NCBI GenBank assembly: GCA_018830405.1
Contig: JAHJSF010000072.1
Location: 1 to 6,275 of the forward strand
DNA from: Nitrospinota bacterium
GTDB lineage: Bacteria; Nitrospinota; Nitrospinia; UBA9942; JAHJSF01
DNA length: 6,275 nt
Direction: 5' to 3'
The position numbers and the translations under genes were made by a program. Shown piece after piece: positions 1 to 6,239 of this stretch (positions within the stretch are counted from its first letter, which is position 1; each line of letters opens with the position of its first letter). The notes under the pieces are model-generated. The model saw nothing but the letters and a program-made list of their open reading frames with translations. It was not told the origin of the DNA and ran no database searches.

Positions 1-2009
1 AGGGTACCGTAGAATTCAGATAGCCTGTCCCTGAATATAGATTCTATGGCTTTGGCTACGCTAAGATGGAGCGCTTTACGCCTCTCAATGATTATCGATT
101 GATAGGCTACTTCCTGGGCCAGGGCGTGTTTGAAGAAGTACTCCACTTCTCCTATACGTCTACGTTCATCAAGTATCTGGATCGATTTTAGGTAGGAGAG
201 ATCCGATTCTATATCCCTTCCATCCTCTAATATTTCAGTAAGAACCCTATGAAAGAAGCTACGCCCTATTACTGAGGCCACTTTTACTATTTCTTTTGTT
301 TGGTCATCGAGGCGGTCAAAACGGGACATAAGAACATCATTTATGGTGTAGGGAATAAATACATTATCTATCTTATCCGTTACTTCAAATTGACCATCAG
401 CGGCCACTCTTACCCCCCCTTCGTCGAGGATAGATCTTAATACCTCTTCTATGAAGAATGGATTGCCGCCGGAACGTTCTACTATCATATCCTTCAGTTT
501 TGTGGGGAGACCTTTGACATGGAGGAGTTTGTCTATCAGGAGGGCACTCGAATCTCCGTCTAAGGGGTGAAGGGTTATGGTGGTTACCGGAAGACTACTC
601 TCTTCCTCTACCCTTAGTATATGTTTGTCTCTCTCTTCGTAGGCGGGACGAAGGAGGTTTATGAATACTATCCTTCTCCCGGTTGCGGCACGGTATAAAA
701 ATTCAAGTAGTTTGAAGGTACTTTCATCAGCCCAGTGAAGGTCTTCGATTATCAAGACCAGTGGCTTTATTTCAGATATATGGATAATAAGCTCAGAGAC
801 ATGTTTAGCAATAATATTTTCCAGGGCTTCTCCAACTATCCCGGCTACCCTTTCGGCATATTCATCTTTCAGTTCCATCCCCATTAGGGTGGCGATGAAG
901 GGGAAAATCTCGTAGGTCTCCTCTCTGCATATGTTGCGGACTGCCGATTCAAGTTTCAGGGAGGCAGTTTCTGCTCCGTCATCCCCCCTTATCTCGGCCC
1001 AACGCCGTAATAAAGATATTAGGGGGTAATAGCTGGTTCCTCTATCTATGGTGGTGGCTCGCCCTTCAAGTATCTTGGTCTCTTTGGCAATAAGTAGTTT
1101 GGTAAGCTCAACCTTTAGTCTCGATTTGCCTATTCCCGCTTCACCTATTATGTTTACTATACACCCCTCCCCTCCTATCCCTTTCCTAACTTGCTCTTCA
1201 AGGATAGAAAGCTCTTTGTCACGCCCAACAAGGACAGATGTTACCTGACGTTCCGTTATCTTGGTTGAAGTCTTACGCCTATCAAGCAATTCATAAATAT
1301 CGACCGACGCTTCCTTCCCCTTCACCTTGGCCTGCACCGCCTCTTTGAAGATAAAGTCATTCTTGGCCCGTTTGTAGGTAAAGGCGGAAACTAAAATAGA
1401 ACCTGGTGTGGCCATGCCTTCCAGGCGTGAGGCTAAGTTGGTCGTATCGCCAAGAGCGGTATAATCCATCCTCAAGTCATCACCGATTGAGCCGACAAAG
1501 ACCAAGCCGGTATTAAGCCCTATCCGCATCTTAAAGTCTATCCCAAATCTGTCTGATAGTTTTAGGGCATAGTGGCCGACCAGGTGCTGTATCTCAAGGG
1601 CCGCTTGGCAGGCCTTATCGGCATTCCCTTCAATGGCTAAGGGAGCTCCGAAGAGGGCCATAATGCCGTCCCCCGTGAATTGGTTAATTGTCCCCTGATA
1701 TTTATGGATTGTTTCGGTCAGGATATGAAAGGTTCCATCCATTATCTTATGGACATCCTCAGGGTCGAGCCTTCCCGATATCGAGGTGAAGCCGCTTACA
1801 TCAGCAAAGAGAACGGTTACCTGTTTACGTTCCCCCTCCATTACACTCTTGTTGGACAAGATCTCCTCAGCAATGTGATGAGGGGTGTAGGCATGCGGGG
1901 AAGACATATCAAATATTTTGGCAGCCTGCTTATCTTTTAATAGGAAACCGCATTCGGAGCAAAACTTAGCAGACTCAGACGCCTCAGCAGAGCAGTTAGG
2001 ACATTTCAT
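1..2009 (-). CDS. Zinc-ribbon / class III adenylate-guanylate cyclase / AAA ATPase signalling protein (C-terminus beyond window)
   Basis: The reading frame runs from ATG (2009-2007) to the window edge without a stop, giving about 669 residues of a longer protein. Residues 3-20 hold a zinc ribbon (C3-P-N-C6 and C17-S-E-C20). Residues 62-240 are a class III cyclase domain: VTVLFAD with metal ligand D70, FTGDG with metal ligand D114, and DYT-x5-TTNLASRLE with substrate-specifying D182 and transition-state residues N191 and R195. Q110 stands where adenylate cyclases usually carry lysine, so the product (cAMP or other) is uncertain. Residues 260-430 form an ATPase with Walker A GEAGIGKS (K295) and Walker B LVLIIED (D423), followed by a helical/winged-helix-like stretch. 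In this family TPR repeats normally follow; they would lie outside the window. There is no signal peptide or membrane segment, so it is probably a cytoplasmic sensor-cyclase. The nearest Shine-Dalgarno (AAGG) is about 13 nt upstream of the ATG, which is weak, but the start keeps the complete zinc ribbon. The gene is divergent from the outer membrane protein gene. Family assignment is firm; substrate and stimulus are unknown. Confidence 0.93.
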   Translation of the reverse strand, partial: MKCPNCSAEASESAKFCSECGFLLKDKQAAKIFDMSSPHAYTPHHIAEEILSNKSVMEGERKQVTVLFADVSGFTSISGRLDPEDVHKIMDGTFHILTETIHKYQGTINQFTGDGIMALFGAPLAIEGNADKACQAALEIQHLVGHYALKLSDRFGIDFKMRIGLNTGLVFVGSIGDDLRMDYTALGDTTNLASRLEGMATPGSILVSAFTYKRAKNDFIFKEAVQAKVKGKEASVDIYELLDRRKTSTKITERQVTSVLVGRDKELSILEEQVRKGIGGEGCIVNIIGEAGIGKSRLKVELTKLLIAKETKILEGRATTIDRGTSYYPLISLLRRWAEIRGDDGAETASLKLESAVRNICREETYEIFPFIATLMGMELKDEYAERVAGIVGEALENIIAKHVSELIIHISEIKPLVLIIEDLHWADESTFKLLEFLYRAATGRRIVFINLLRPAYEERDKHILRVEEESSLPVTTITLHPLDGDSSALLIDKLLHVKGLPTKLKDMIVERSGGNPFFIEEVLRSILDEGGVRVAADGQFEVTDKIDNVFIPYTINDVLMSRFDRLDDQTKEIVKVASVIGRSFFHRVLTEILEDGRDIESDLSYLKSIQILDERRRIGEVEYFFKHALAQEVAYQSIIIERRKALHLSVAKAIESIFRDRLSEFYGT

Positions 2010-2046
2010 TGTTGTAATATTACCTTCGCTATGATACAAAACGCCG

Positions 2047-2073
2047 TAGACATTACTTTTGGCATTATATACT
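2047..2073 (+). promoter_or_regulatory. Candidate sigma-70 promoter for the outer membrane protein gene
   Basis: TAGACA (2047-2052, 5/6 to the -35 consensus) and TATACT (2068-2073, 5/6 to the -10) are separated by 15 bp, shorter than the optimal 17. On the opposite strand TATAAT (2069-2064) overlaps this -10 and could serve the divergent cyclase gene, although its -35 (TTCATT, 2092-2087) is poor. This is a motif match only. Confidence 0.35.
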
Positions 2074-2088
2074 AACTGTTCTGCCAAA
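2058..2088. repeat. Inverted repeat TTTGGCA-N17-TGCCAAA in the divergent intergenic region
   Basis: Two perfect 7-bp arms (2058-2064 and 2082-2088) flank a 17-bp AT-rich centre that contains the candidate -10 elements of both strands. The arms could be half-sites for a dimeric regulator or a hairpin near the start of the outer membrane protein transcript. Its role is inferred from position only. Confidence 0.4.
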
Positions 2089-2134
2089 TGAACGCCAGTT
2101 CGTCTGATTTAGCGCGTTTTAGCTTTAACAATAT

Positions 2135-2138
2135 GGAG
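2135..2138 (+). promoter_or_regulatory. Ribosome binding site that decides the start of the outer membrane protein gene
   Basis: GGAG lies 9 nt before ATG 2148. An upstream in-frame ATG at 2088 would add 20 polar residues before the signal peptide and overlaps the inverted repeat, so 2148 is the better start. Confidence 0.7.
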
Positions 2139-2147
2139 ATAGAAACT

Positions 2148-3380
2148 ATGAACAGAAGACCTTATATCTTTTTATTTGTTTTAACTGTTTCTCTATTCTC
2201 CTTTTCATCCCCCCTCATCGCCGGAGGGGTAACCAACAATCAAACCTTCAGCGCCGAGTATATACGAACATTCAGCCGAAACGCCGCAATCAACTCTTCA
2301 GATGCAGTCGCCTACAACCCGGCCGGCGTAATGAGACTTGAGGATGGCAACTATATAAATTTTTTTATTTCCCATGTATTGAAAGATTATTCCAATACCA
2401 TAGCCGGAACAGACTACGAGTCAACCATACCATCAGATGTTCCGGGGCTTATCGCCCTCCATAAAAAAGATAACTGGGCGGCCTTTTTCGCCTTCACTAT
2501 CCCGGCCGGTGGAGGAGCGGTTGACTTTAAAGATGGTAATGCCACAACCCTATCCATAGGCGAGAGTTTATTTGCCTATGGATACAATAGCATCGACAGC
2601 CAACAGATCAAGGCAAATAGTTTCTATTACGGATATACGCTCGGGGGTGCATACCAACTCAACGAAAAAGTGTCTATATCTCTTGGGGCCAGATATATAG
2701 ATGCTACTAAGGGGGCGGATGGTTCGGTCACTGTCTCTATATCAGGAACCAACCCTTCAACTAAGGTAGAAAAATATACTGATACGGCTAGGGGACTCGG
2801 CTGGATTGCCGGGGCACATATCAAGGCCTCGGATAAGATGGAGGTTGGACTGCGCTATGAGACTGCCACTCCCCTAAAATTTAAGCGGGCTGTTGAACGG
2901 GATGATTTAAATATGTACACAGATGGCTCTGAGGAGATACAGGATCTTCCTGGCCTTATCGGTTTGGGTGTGTCATATCAGCTCTCCCCCGACATATCCC
3001 TGATGGGGAGTCTAACCCAATACCGCGAAGCGGATGCCAATCTTGAGAGCAGCGATTTTGACGGCATAGGGAACGGTTACGAAGCCGCCTTATCCATTGA
3101 AAAAAGGTTTGATAGAAAACTAAAGGGGAGCATCGGCTATATGCATACCGAAACCAATCTTCCGGCCGATAAGATGTCCAAAGAGAATCCCCCCCTTAGT
3201 GCGGAAACGATCTGTGGCGGCCTTGCTTATCTCTATTCGCCTAAGACTGTTCTAAACTTCGGAATCTCTAAGTCTATCTACTCCAGAGAAACAACCTCAG
3301 ATACCTCTTCCGCTTATGACCCTGTTGAACTGGATAAAAAGGTTATAACCCTCGCCCTGGGGGTTGAGCATAAATTTTAA
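2148..3380 (+). CDS. FadL/OmpP1/TodX-family outer membrane transport protein
   Basis: This 410-residue protein begins with a typical signal peptide (MNRRP, hydrophobic stretch 6-24, likely cleavage after A25 in SPLIA-GG). Shortly after it comes the segment RNAAINSSDAVAYNPAGVM with NPAG at 57-60, the hallmark of the FadL/OmpP1/TodX family near the N-terminal hatch. The rest alternates polar and hydrophobic residues with many Gly/Tyr-rich strands (for example SISLGARYIDATKG and KLKGSIGYMHTETNL), and the chain ends VEHKF, with the terminal Phe used as an outer-membrane assembly signal. Family members are about 14-stranded barrels that let hydrophobic compounds such as long-chain fatty acids or aromatics cross the outer membrane. 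The length is close to E. coli FadL, slightly shorter. The substrate cannot be read from sequence, and no fatty acid or hydrocarbon catabolic gene lies beside it. It appears monocistronic: divergent from the cyclase gene and convergent with the CCA-enzyme gene. Confidence 0.9.
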   Translation: MNRRPYIFLFVLTVSLFSFSSPLIAGGVTNNQTFSAEYIRTFSRNAAINSSDAVAYNPAGVMRLEDGNYINFFISHVLKDYSNTIAGTDYESTIPSDVPGLIALHKKDNWAAFFAFTIPAGGGAVDFKDGNATTLSIGESLFAYGYNSIDSQQIKANSFYYGYTLGGAYQLNEKVSISLGARYIDATKGADGSVTVSISGTNPSTKVEKYTDTARGLGWIAGAHIKASDKMEVGLRYETATPLKFKRAVERDDLNMYTDGSEEIQDLPGLIGLGVSYQLSPDISLMGSLTQYREADANLESSDFDGIGNGYEAALSIEKRFDRKLKGSIGYMHTETNLPADKMSKENPPLSAETICGGLAYLYSPKTVLNFGISKSIYSRETTSDTSSAYDPVELDKKVITLALGVEHKF

Positions 3381-3461
3381 CCGGGTCTTCGTGTCTTAGT
3401 GTGGGTCATTTTATCCTATTCCCCCTCTTTGGAGACTGTGTCGTAATTCTTTTCACCCGTC

Positions 3462-3481
3462 ATTCCCGCGAAGGCGGGAAT
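3462..3481. repeat. REP-like hairpin ATTCCCGC-GAAG-GCGGGAAT
   Basis: This is a perfect 8-bp stem with a 4-nt loop, embedded in GTCATTCCCGC...GCGGGAATCCAG. That sequence is a well-known dispersed intergenic palindrome type in many proteobacterial and related genomes. It lies inside the 151-bp inverted-repeat element. Confidence 0.6.
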
Positions 3482-3512
3482 CCAGAAAGTCAATAAAATC
3501 AAGGGCTATGGA

Positions 3513-3533
3513 TTGCCCTGTCAAGCAGGGCAA
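3513..3533. repeat. Hairpin TTGCCCTG-TCAAG-CAGGGCAA
   Basis: This perfect 8-bp stem with a 5-nt loop is the second internal hairpin of the 151-bp element. It lacks a following T-tract, so it is not a classical intrinsic terminator. Confidence 0.55.
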
Positions 3534-3649
3534 AGACAAAACAGCTATTACGACACAGCCTCCAAAGAGGGGTGGGGGGAGATTTTATAATTACAACCCA
3601 CTCCATATTTTCATCTCCCAGTTTTCAAATCCTCCCCTCCCCTTCAAAT

Positions 3650-3678
3650 CCCCCTTCATCCCCCTTTTCTAAAGGGGG
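3650..3678. repeat. C/G-rich palindromic repeat overlapping the 3' end of the CCA-enzyme gene
   Basis: CCCCC (3650-3654), a short spacer, then CCCCCTTT (3660-3667), loop TCT, and AAAGGGGG (3671-3678) form a perfect 8-bp inner stem. The design matches the repeats at 6001-6044 and 6240-6275, but the right outer G-arm is missing. The inner stem encodes the last residues (SPFRKGG) of the CCA enzyme, which suggests the repeat was inserted or recruited at the gene end. Confidence 0.6.
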
Positions 3679-5023
3679 AGTATAAGAGTCCCCCTTCTAT
3701 ATATCCTAAGGCATCTTCCCTGCTCGATATATTGCCGACAATATACTCCTCCTCAACCAGCTTAAGAAGTTTTCCAACCTCCGGGCCGGGAGAAATATTT
3801 AGGTGGCTCATAACATCCTCCCCATTTAAGAGAGGTTTCTCCCTAAGCTTATATTCGTTGAAGTAAAATTTAAATATTGACTGATACCCTTTAATGATAT
3901 TTTGGGGTAAATCTTCCCCGCGCTCAATTTCTTCTCCGGCTATAGAGAGGAGCAGCTTAATAATTGCCGCATCCCCGCCGGCACTTAATAGGTGATATAT
4001 GTCACGCCTTTCAAGACTCCCCTCCTCAGGAACTAAAATATGATTGGAGAGAGAAAGTTTAAGCAACCCCTCCCCTTTATTCCCCATTTTCAACCTTTCC
4101 GTAAAAGTTTGGGGGGACGTAGAATATACGCCGGGGTAACCGGCTATAAATGATGAAAGCTTTAAGATATCTGCCTTTAAGAAGCCATCGCCTATCGAGG
4201 TTTCAAAATAGGCCGATATCTCCCCGCTGTAGTCTGAAAGGAAAACGGGGGGGGTGGCTAGTAGTGATTCAACTCTGCTAATTAGGGCAAACTGATTTTT
4301 CCCCCCCTCTCCGGATAATCCGGGAAACAAAATATTTAGTAGGCCAAAGGAATCTAACCTTTTAAAGAAGGAGTCTGCCTGCCCCTTGTGAAAAACCTGA
4401 ACAATCTCATCTCTAATCCTCTCCCCCGATACATCCCTTATCAACTCAGCCTTCTCTTTGATAAACCGGGCAGTATGTTCCTCTATATTAAACCCCAAAA
4501 CATTCTCAAATCTCAAGGCCCGTATAAGACGCACAGGGTCTCTCTCAAAAGGGGAAGAATCTCCACTTCTTATCAGATGGGCAGATATATCGTTTATCCC
4601 GTTGCGTGGATCTATCAGGCGGATATACTCCCCCTCAGAAAAAGATGAGAGGTCTATAGCGATACTGTTAATTGAGAAGTCCCTCTCCAAGAGATCCCCC
4701 TCTATGCTTACATCTCTAAGGGGAGTTATATCTATAGTGAATCTGTTTTTAGAGTCTGAATCTGAAACAACTCTCCAAGTATAAAATTCCCGGCTGATGG
4801 GGAACAGATGTGCCCCTAAGGCCTTGCTCAAAATCTTCCCCAACTCGGCAGGGTCCCCGTCCACGGCAATATCTATATCAAGCAAGTCAGTCTCCCGCCC
4901 CATAATAATATCCCGTACCATTCCCCCAACCAGGTAGACCCTCCCGGCAAACTGACCGCTAACCACAGCCACTTTGGAAGATATTGGGTTCCCCTGCAGG
5001 GCGTCTTTTATCCTATTGTTCAT
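3656..5023 (-). CDS. cca: Class II CCA tRNA nucleotidyltransferase / poly(A) polymerase family protein
   Basis: This 455-residue protein adds CCA (or part of it, or A tails) to tRNA/RNA 3' ends from CTP and ATP. In ATG numbering: motif A LVGGMVRD (31-38) followed by the metal pair D49-x-D51; motif B ERDFSINSIA (113-122); LIDPRNG (136-142); the nucleotide-recognition motif ERDPVRLIRALRF (160-172), a variant of EDxxR; and ERIRDEI (201-207). The C-terminal block PLLNGEDVM...PGPEVGKLL (397-420) is typical of the bacterial family. Where HD-type relatives read LLHDIGK, this protein has FIAGYPG, so the HD phosphohydrolase pair is A294/G295 and that activity is probably lost. The ATG (5023-5021) overlaps the upstream TGA by 1 nt, and AGG sits 6 nt before it. 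A GTG one codon earlier (5026) is the alternative start. CCA-adding, A-adding and poly(A) polymerases cannot be separated confidently by eye. The last codons lie in a palindromic repeat. It is the second gene of an operon after the LipM-like gene. Confidence 0.9.
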   Translation of the reverse strand: MNNRIKDALQGNPISSKVAVVSGQFAGRVYLVGGMVRDIIMGRETDLLDIDIAVDGDPAELGKILSKALGAHLFPISREFYTWRVVSDSDSKNRFTIDITPLRDVSIEGDLLERDFSINSIAIDLSSFSEGEYIRLIDPRNGINDISAHLIRSGDSSPFERDPVRLIRALRFENVLGFNIEEHTARFIKEKAELIRDVSGERIRDEIVQVFHKGQADSFFKRLDSFGLLNILFPGLSGEGGKNQFALISRVESLLATPPVFLSDYSGEISAYFETSIGDGFLKADILKLSSFIAGYPGVYSTSPQTFTERLKMGNKGEGLLKLSLSNHILVPEEGSLERRDIYHLLSAGGDAAIIKLLLSIAGEEIERGEDLPQNIIKGYQSIFKFYFNEYKLREKPLLNGEDVMSHLNISPGPEVGKLLKLVEEEYIVGNISSREDALGYIEGGLLYSPFRKGG

Positions 5024-5862
5024 CACTTACCTATAATCATATTTGGCATAAGTTCCCTCTTTTTAGAGACCAATCTTGAAATCTTATTCTTCTCGAAATC
5101 GGTTGTCTCGCTGCAATAAAAGTTAAGGCCGAGAGAAGTGCTGAACGATTCTATAATAGCGGCCTCAATTACAGGGCGGCTCAGAGGCTTATCAAGGATA
5201 TCGTTTATCCCAATTATCCCTTTATTCAGAGAGTCTATATACTCCTCTTCCTCCCCTTCCGAATCAAACCTGAGGGTCTTGGTTAATTCCTCGCTATTCT
5301 TCTCAAGGAGTATAGAACCATGGTATAGAAAACAGGTCTTGAGCCGCCTCAAGGCCCCCCCCATAATCTTTTTACCGCCGATGGTAATCTCGTGGCGATA
5401 GGCGGCCCCAAAACAGGCCCCGCCCCCTATTCCCCTCTTCTTGTCAGCCGACATATCAACCGGAACACCAAGAGAGGAAAATGTCGTCCTCAGGGTTTCC
5501 TTTATTACAGTATATATACCCGATATCGAGCCATCGGCCAAGGCATTCTTAGGGGCAACTATTGAATAGGTGATCTCTCCCTGATGCAATATCCCCCTCC
5601 CCCCTGTTATCCGCCTGACAATATCTATTCCCTTTTCGAGACAGTAATCTATCTTAATCGTAGTCTCAATATCCTGGGCATAGCCTATCGTCATGGTCGG
5701 TCTTCTCCAACCGTATATACGAAGCGTTGGGGGGGATAACCCCTCTTCAAGGGAATAAAGAATCGCCTCATCGGCCGACATATTATAAAAACCGTCATTG
5801 TCGTCATTATCAAGAATCAGACGCCAATCGTTGCAGTGGGAAATATTTTTACTATTATTCAT
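5023..5862 (-). CDS. LipM-like octanoyltransferase / lipoate-protein ligase A family protein
   Basis: This 279-residue cytoplasmic enzyme of the BPL/LplA/LipB fold attaches octanoyl or lipoyl groups to lipoyl-domain proteins such as GcvH or E2 subunits. Visible landmarks: DWRLI (12-16), NMSADEA (27-33), LRIYGWRRPTMTIGYAQ (47-63), RRITGGRGILHQGEITYS (83-100), GGACFGAAYRHEI (147-159) and GKKIMGGALRR (163-173), then HGSILL. C150 falls where Bacillus subtilis LipM has its acyl-accepting cysteine, and K165 aligns with the family's conserved lysine. This favours a LipM-type octanoyl-ACP transferase over an ATP-dependent LplA ligase, although the activity is inferred. No clear Shine-Dalgarno precedes the ATG (5862-5860), but no other start preserves the conserved DWRLI segment. 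The TGA overlaps the start of the CCA-enzyme gene (TGATG), indicating translational coupling. A C8 run at 5355-5362 (G8 on the coding strand) lies just after K165. Confidence 0.88.
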   Translation of the reverse strand: MNNSKNISHCNDWRLILDNDDNDGFYNMSADEAILYSLEEGLSPPTLRIYGWRRPTMTIGYAQDIETTIKIDYCLEKGIDIVRRITGGRGILHQGEITYSIVAPKNALADGSISGIYTVIKETLRTTFSSLGVPVDMSADKKRGIGGGACFGAAYRHEITIGGKKIMGGALRRLKTCFLYHGSILLEKNSEELTKTLRFDSEGEEEEYIDSLNKGIIGINDILDKPLSRPVIEAAIIESFSTSLGLNFYCSETTDFEKNKISRLVSKKRELMPNMIIGK

Positions 5863-5925
5863 AAAAACTATTTTTGCTTAGAATCAGGAGAATATTAACT
5901 ATATATAGTGGCTAAAGATTTGCCT

Positions 5926-6119
5926 AGTGTTTAGTTGCATAATTCTGCATCAGTATCAAGACCGAGAATTTGGCGCGGCCGGTGCGAAGACAACCACCGC
6001 ACAACCCCCTTATTCCCCCTTAACAAAGGGGGATAGGGGGTTGTCTATCGAGGATTGACGACAAAGCAGGGCGTGTCAAAGGCCGGTCGACTACAGCAAG
6101 ATTTATGCAATTAAGCACT
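5926..6119. repeat. Imperfect inverted-repeat-bounded segment (~194 bp), possible degenerate IS/MITE
   Basis: Left arm 5926-5946 (AGTGTTTAGTTGCATAATTCT with neighbours) matches the reverse complement of 6099-6119 at 18 of 21 positions. The interior has no ORF of note and contains the C/G-rich palindrome at 6001-6044. This could be a small non-autonomous transposable element into which, or around which, the second repeat was placed. No transposase and no definite target duplication are seen. Confidence 0.4.
6001..6044. repeat. 44-bp C/G-rich palindromic repeat, copy 1
   Basis: The outer arms ACAACCCCCT (6001-6010) and AGGGGGTTGT (6035-6044) pair perfectly over 10 bp. Inside, TCCCCCTT (6014-6021) pairs with AAGGGGGA (6026-6033) around a 4-nt loop. 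The result is a two-storey hairpin. Bases 6010-6044 are the exact reverse complement of 6240-6274, so this is a repeat family. Confidence 0.75.
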
Positions 6120-6163
6120 TAGTCACTGCTGATTATATGATATCCTATACAAATTAATTTCAT

Positions 6164-6172
6164 TGTTATAAT
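6164..6172 (+). promoter_or_regulatory. Candidate extended -10 promoter TGTTATAAT
   Basis: TG-N-TATAAT is a perfect extended -10 (TATAAT at 6167-6172). The -35 region upstream is weak, as is common with extended -10 promoters. It points toward the right edge, where GGAG (6194-6197) and AAGGAGGA (6224-6231) Shine-Dalgarno-like sequences follow. The gene it would serve is outside the window or has been interrupted. Confidence 0.35.
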
Positions 6173-6239
6173 CGGGCGGAAGCCCCTTTATACGGAGTTG
6201 CATTTAAATGATAACAAGGCGACAAGGAGGAAGCAATAT

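Larger units (their letters stand above)
3422..3572. mobile_element. 151-bp MITE-like element with 26-bp terminal inverted repeats
   Basis: The left arm 3422-3447 (starting CCCCTCTTTGGAG, ending CTGTGTCGTAAT) is the reverse complement of the right arm 3547-3572 with one mismatch (3435 against 3559), so 25 of 26 bases pair. The interior has no ORF but holds two perfect hairpins (3462-3481 and 3513-3533). This looks like a non-autonomous, transposase-less element, or a structured repeat that could fold as a cloverleaf. It occupies most of the gap between two convergent genes, where it may also act as a transcription barrier. I see no clear target-site duplication, so mobility is inferred. Confidence 0.6.

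Noticed and set aside
1048-1248. Plus-strand ORF of 66 codons
   Set aside because: It is antisense to the Walker A region of the cyclase/ATPase gene and has low-complexity, unrecognisable sequence; it is a shadow frame.
1680-1940. Plus-strand ORF of 86 codons
   Set aside because: It is antisense to the cyclase domain, whose motifs are intact on the other strand.
2061-2086. Sigma-54 promoter beginning TGGCA
   Set aside because: TGGCA is present, but no TTGCA-like -12 element follows at the required spacing.
2627-2824. Minus-strand ORF of 65 codons inside the outer membrane protein gene
   Set aside because: It is opposite a well-supported barrel protein and has no independent start signals or family resemblance.
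3422-3572. Intrinsic (Rho-independent) terminators for the convergent genes
   Set aside because: The hairpins are strong, but none is followed by a T-tract on the relevant strand.
4388-4784. Two overlapping plus-strand ORFs inside the CCA-enzyme gene
   Set aside because: Both are antisense to conserved nucleotidyltransferase motifs.
5138-5401. Plus-strand ORF of 87 codons
   Set aside because: It is antisense to the LipM-like catalytic region.
6174-6185. GGGC-GGAA-GCCC mini-hairpin as part of a riboswitch
   Set aside because: It is a 4-bp stem with a GNRA-like loop only; no surrounding conserved riboswitch core could be recognised.
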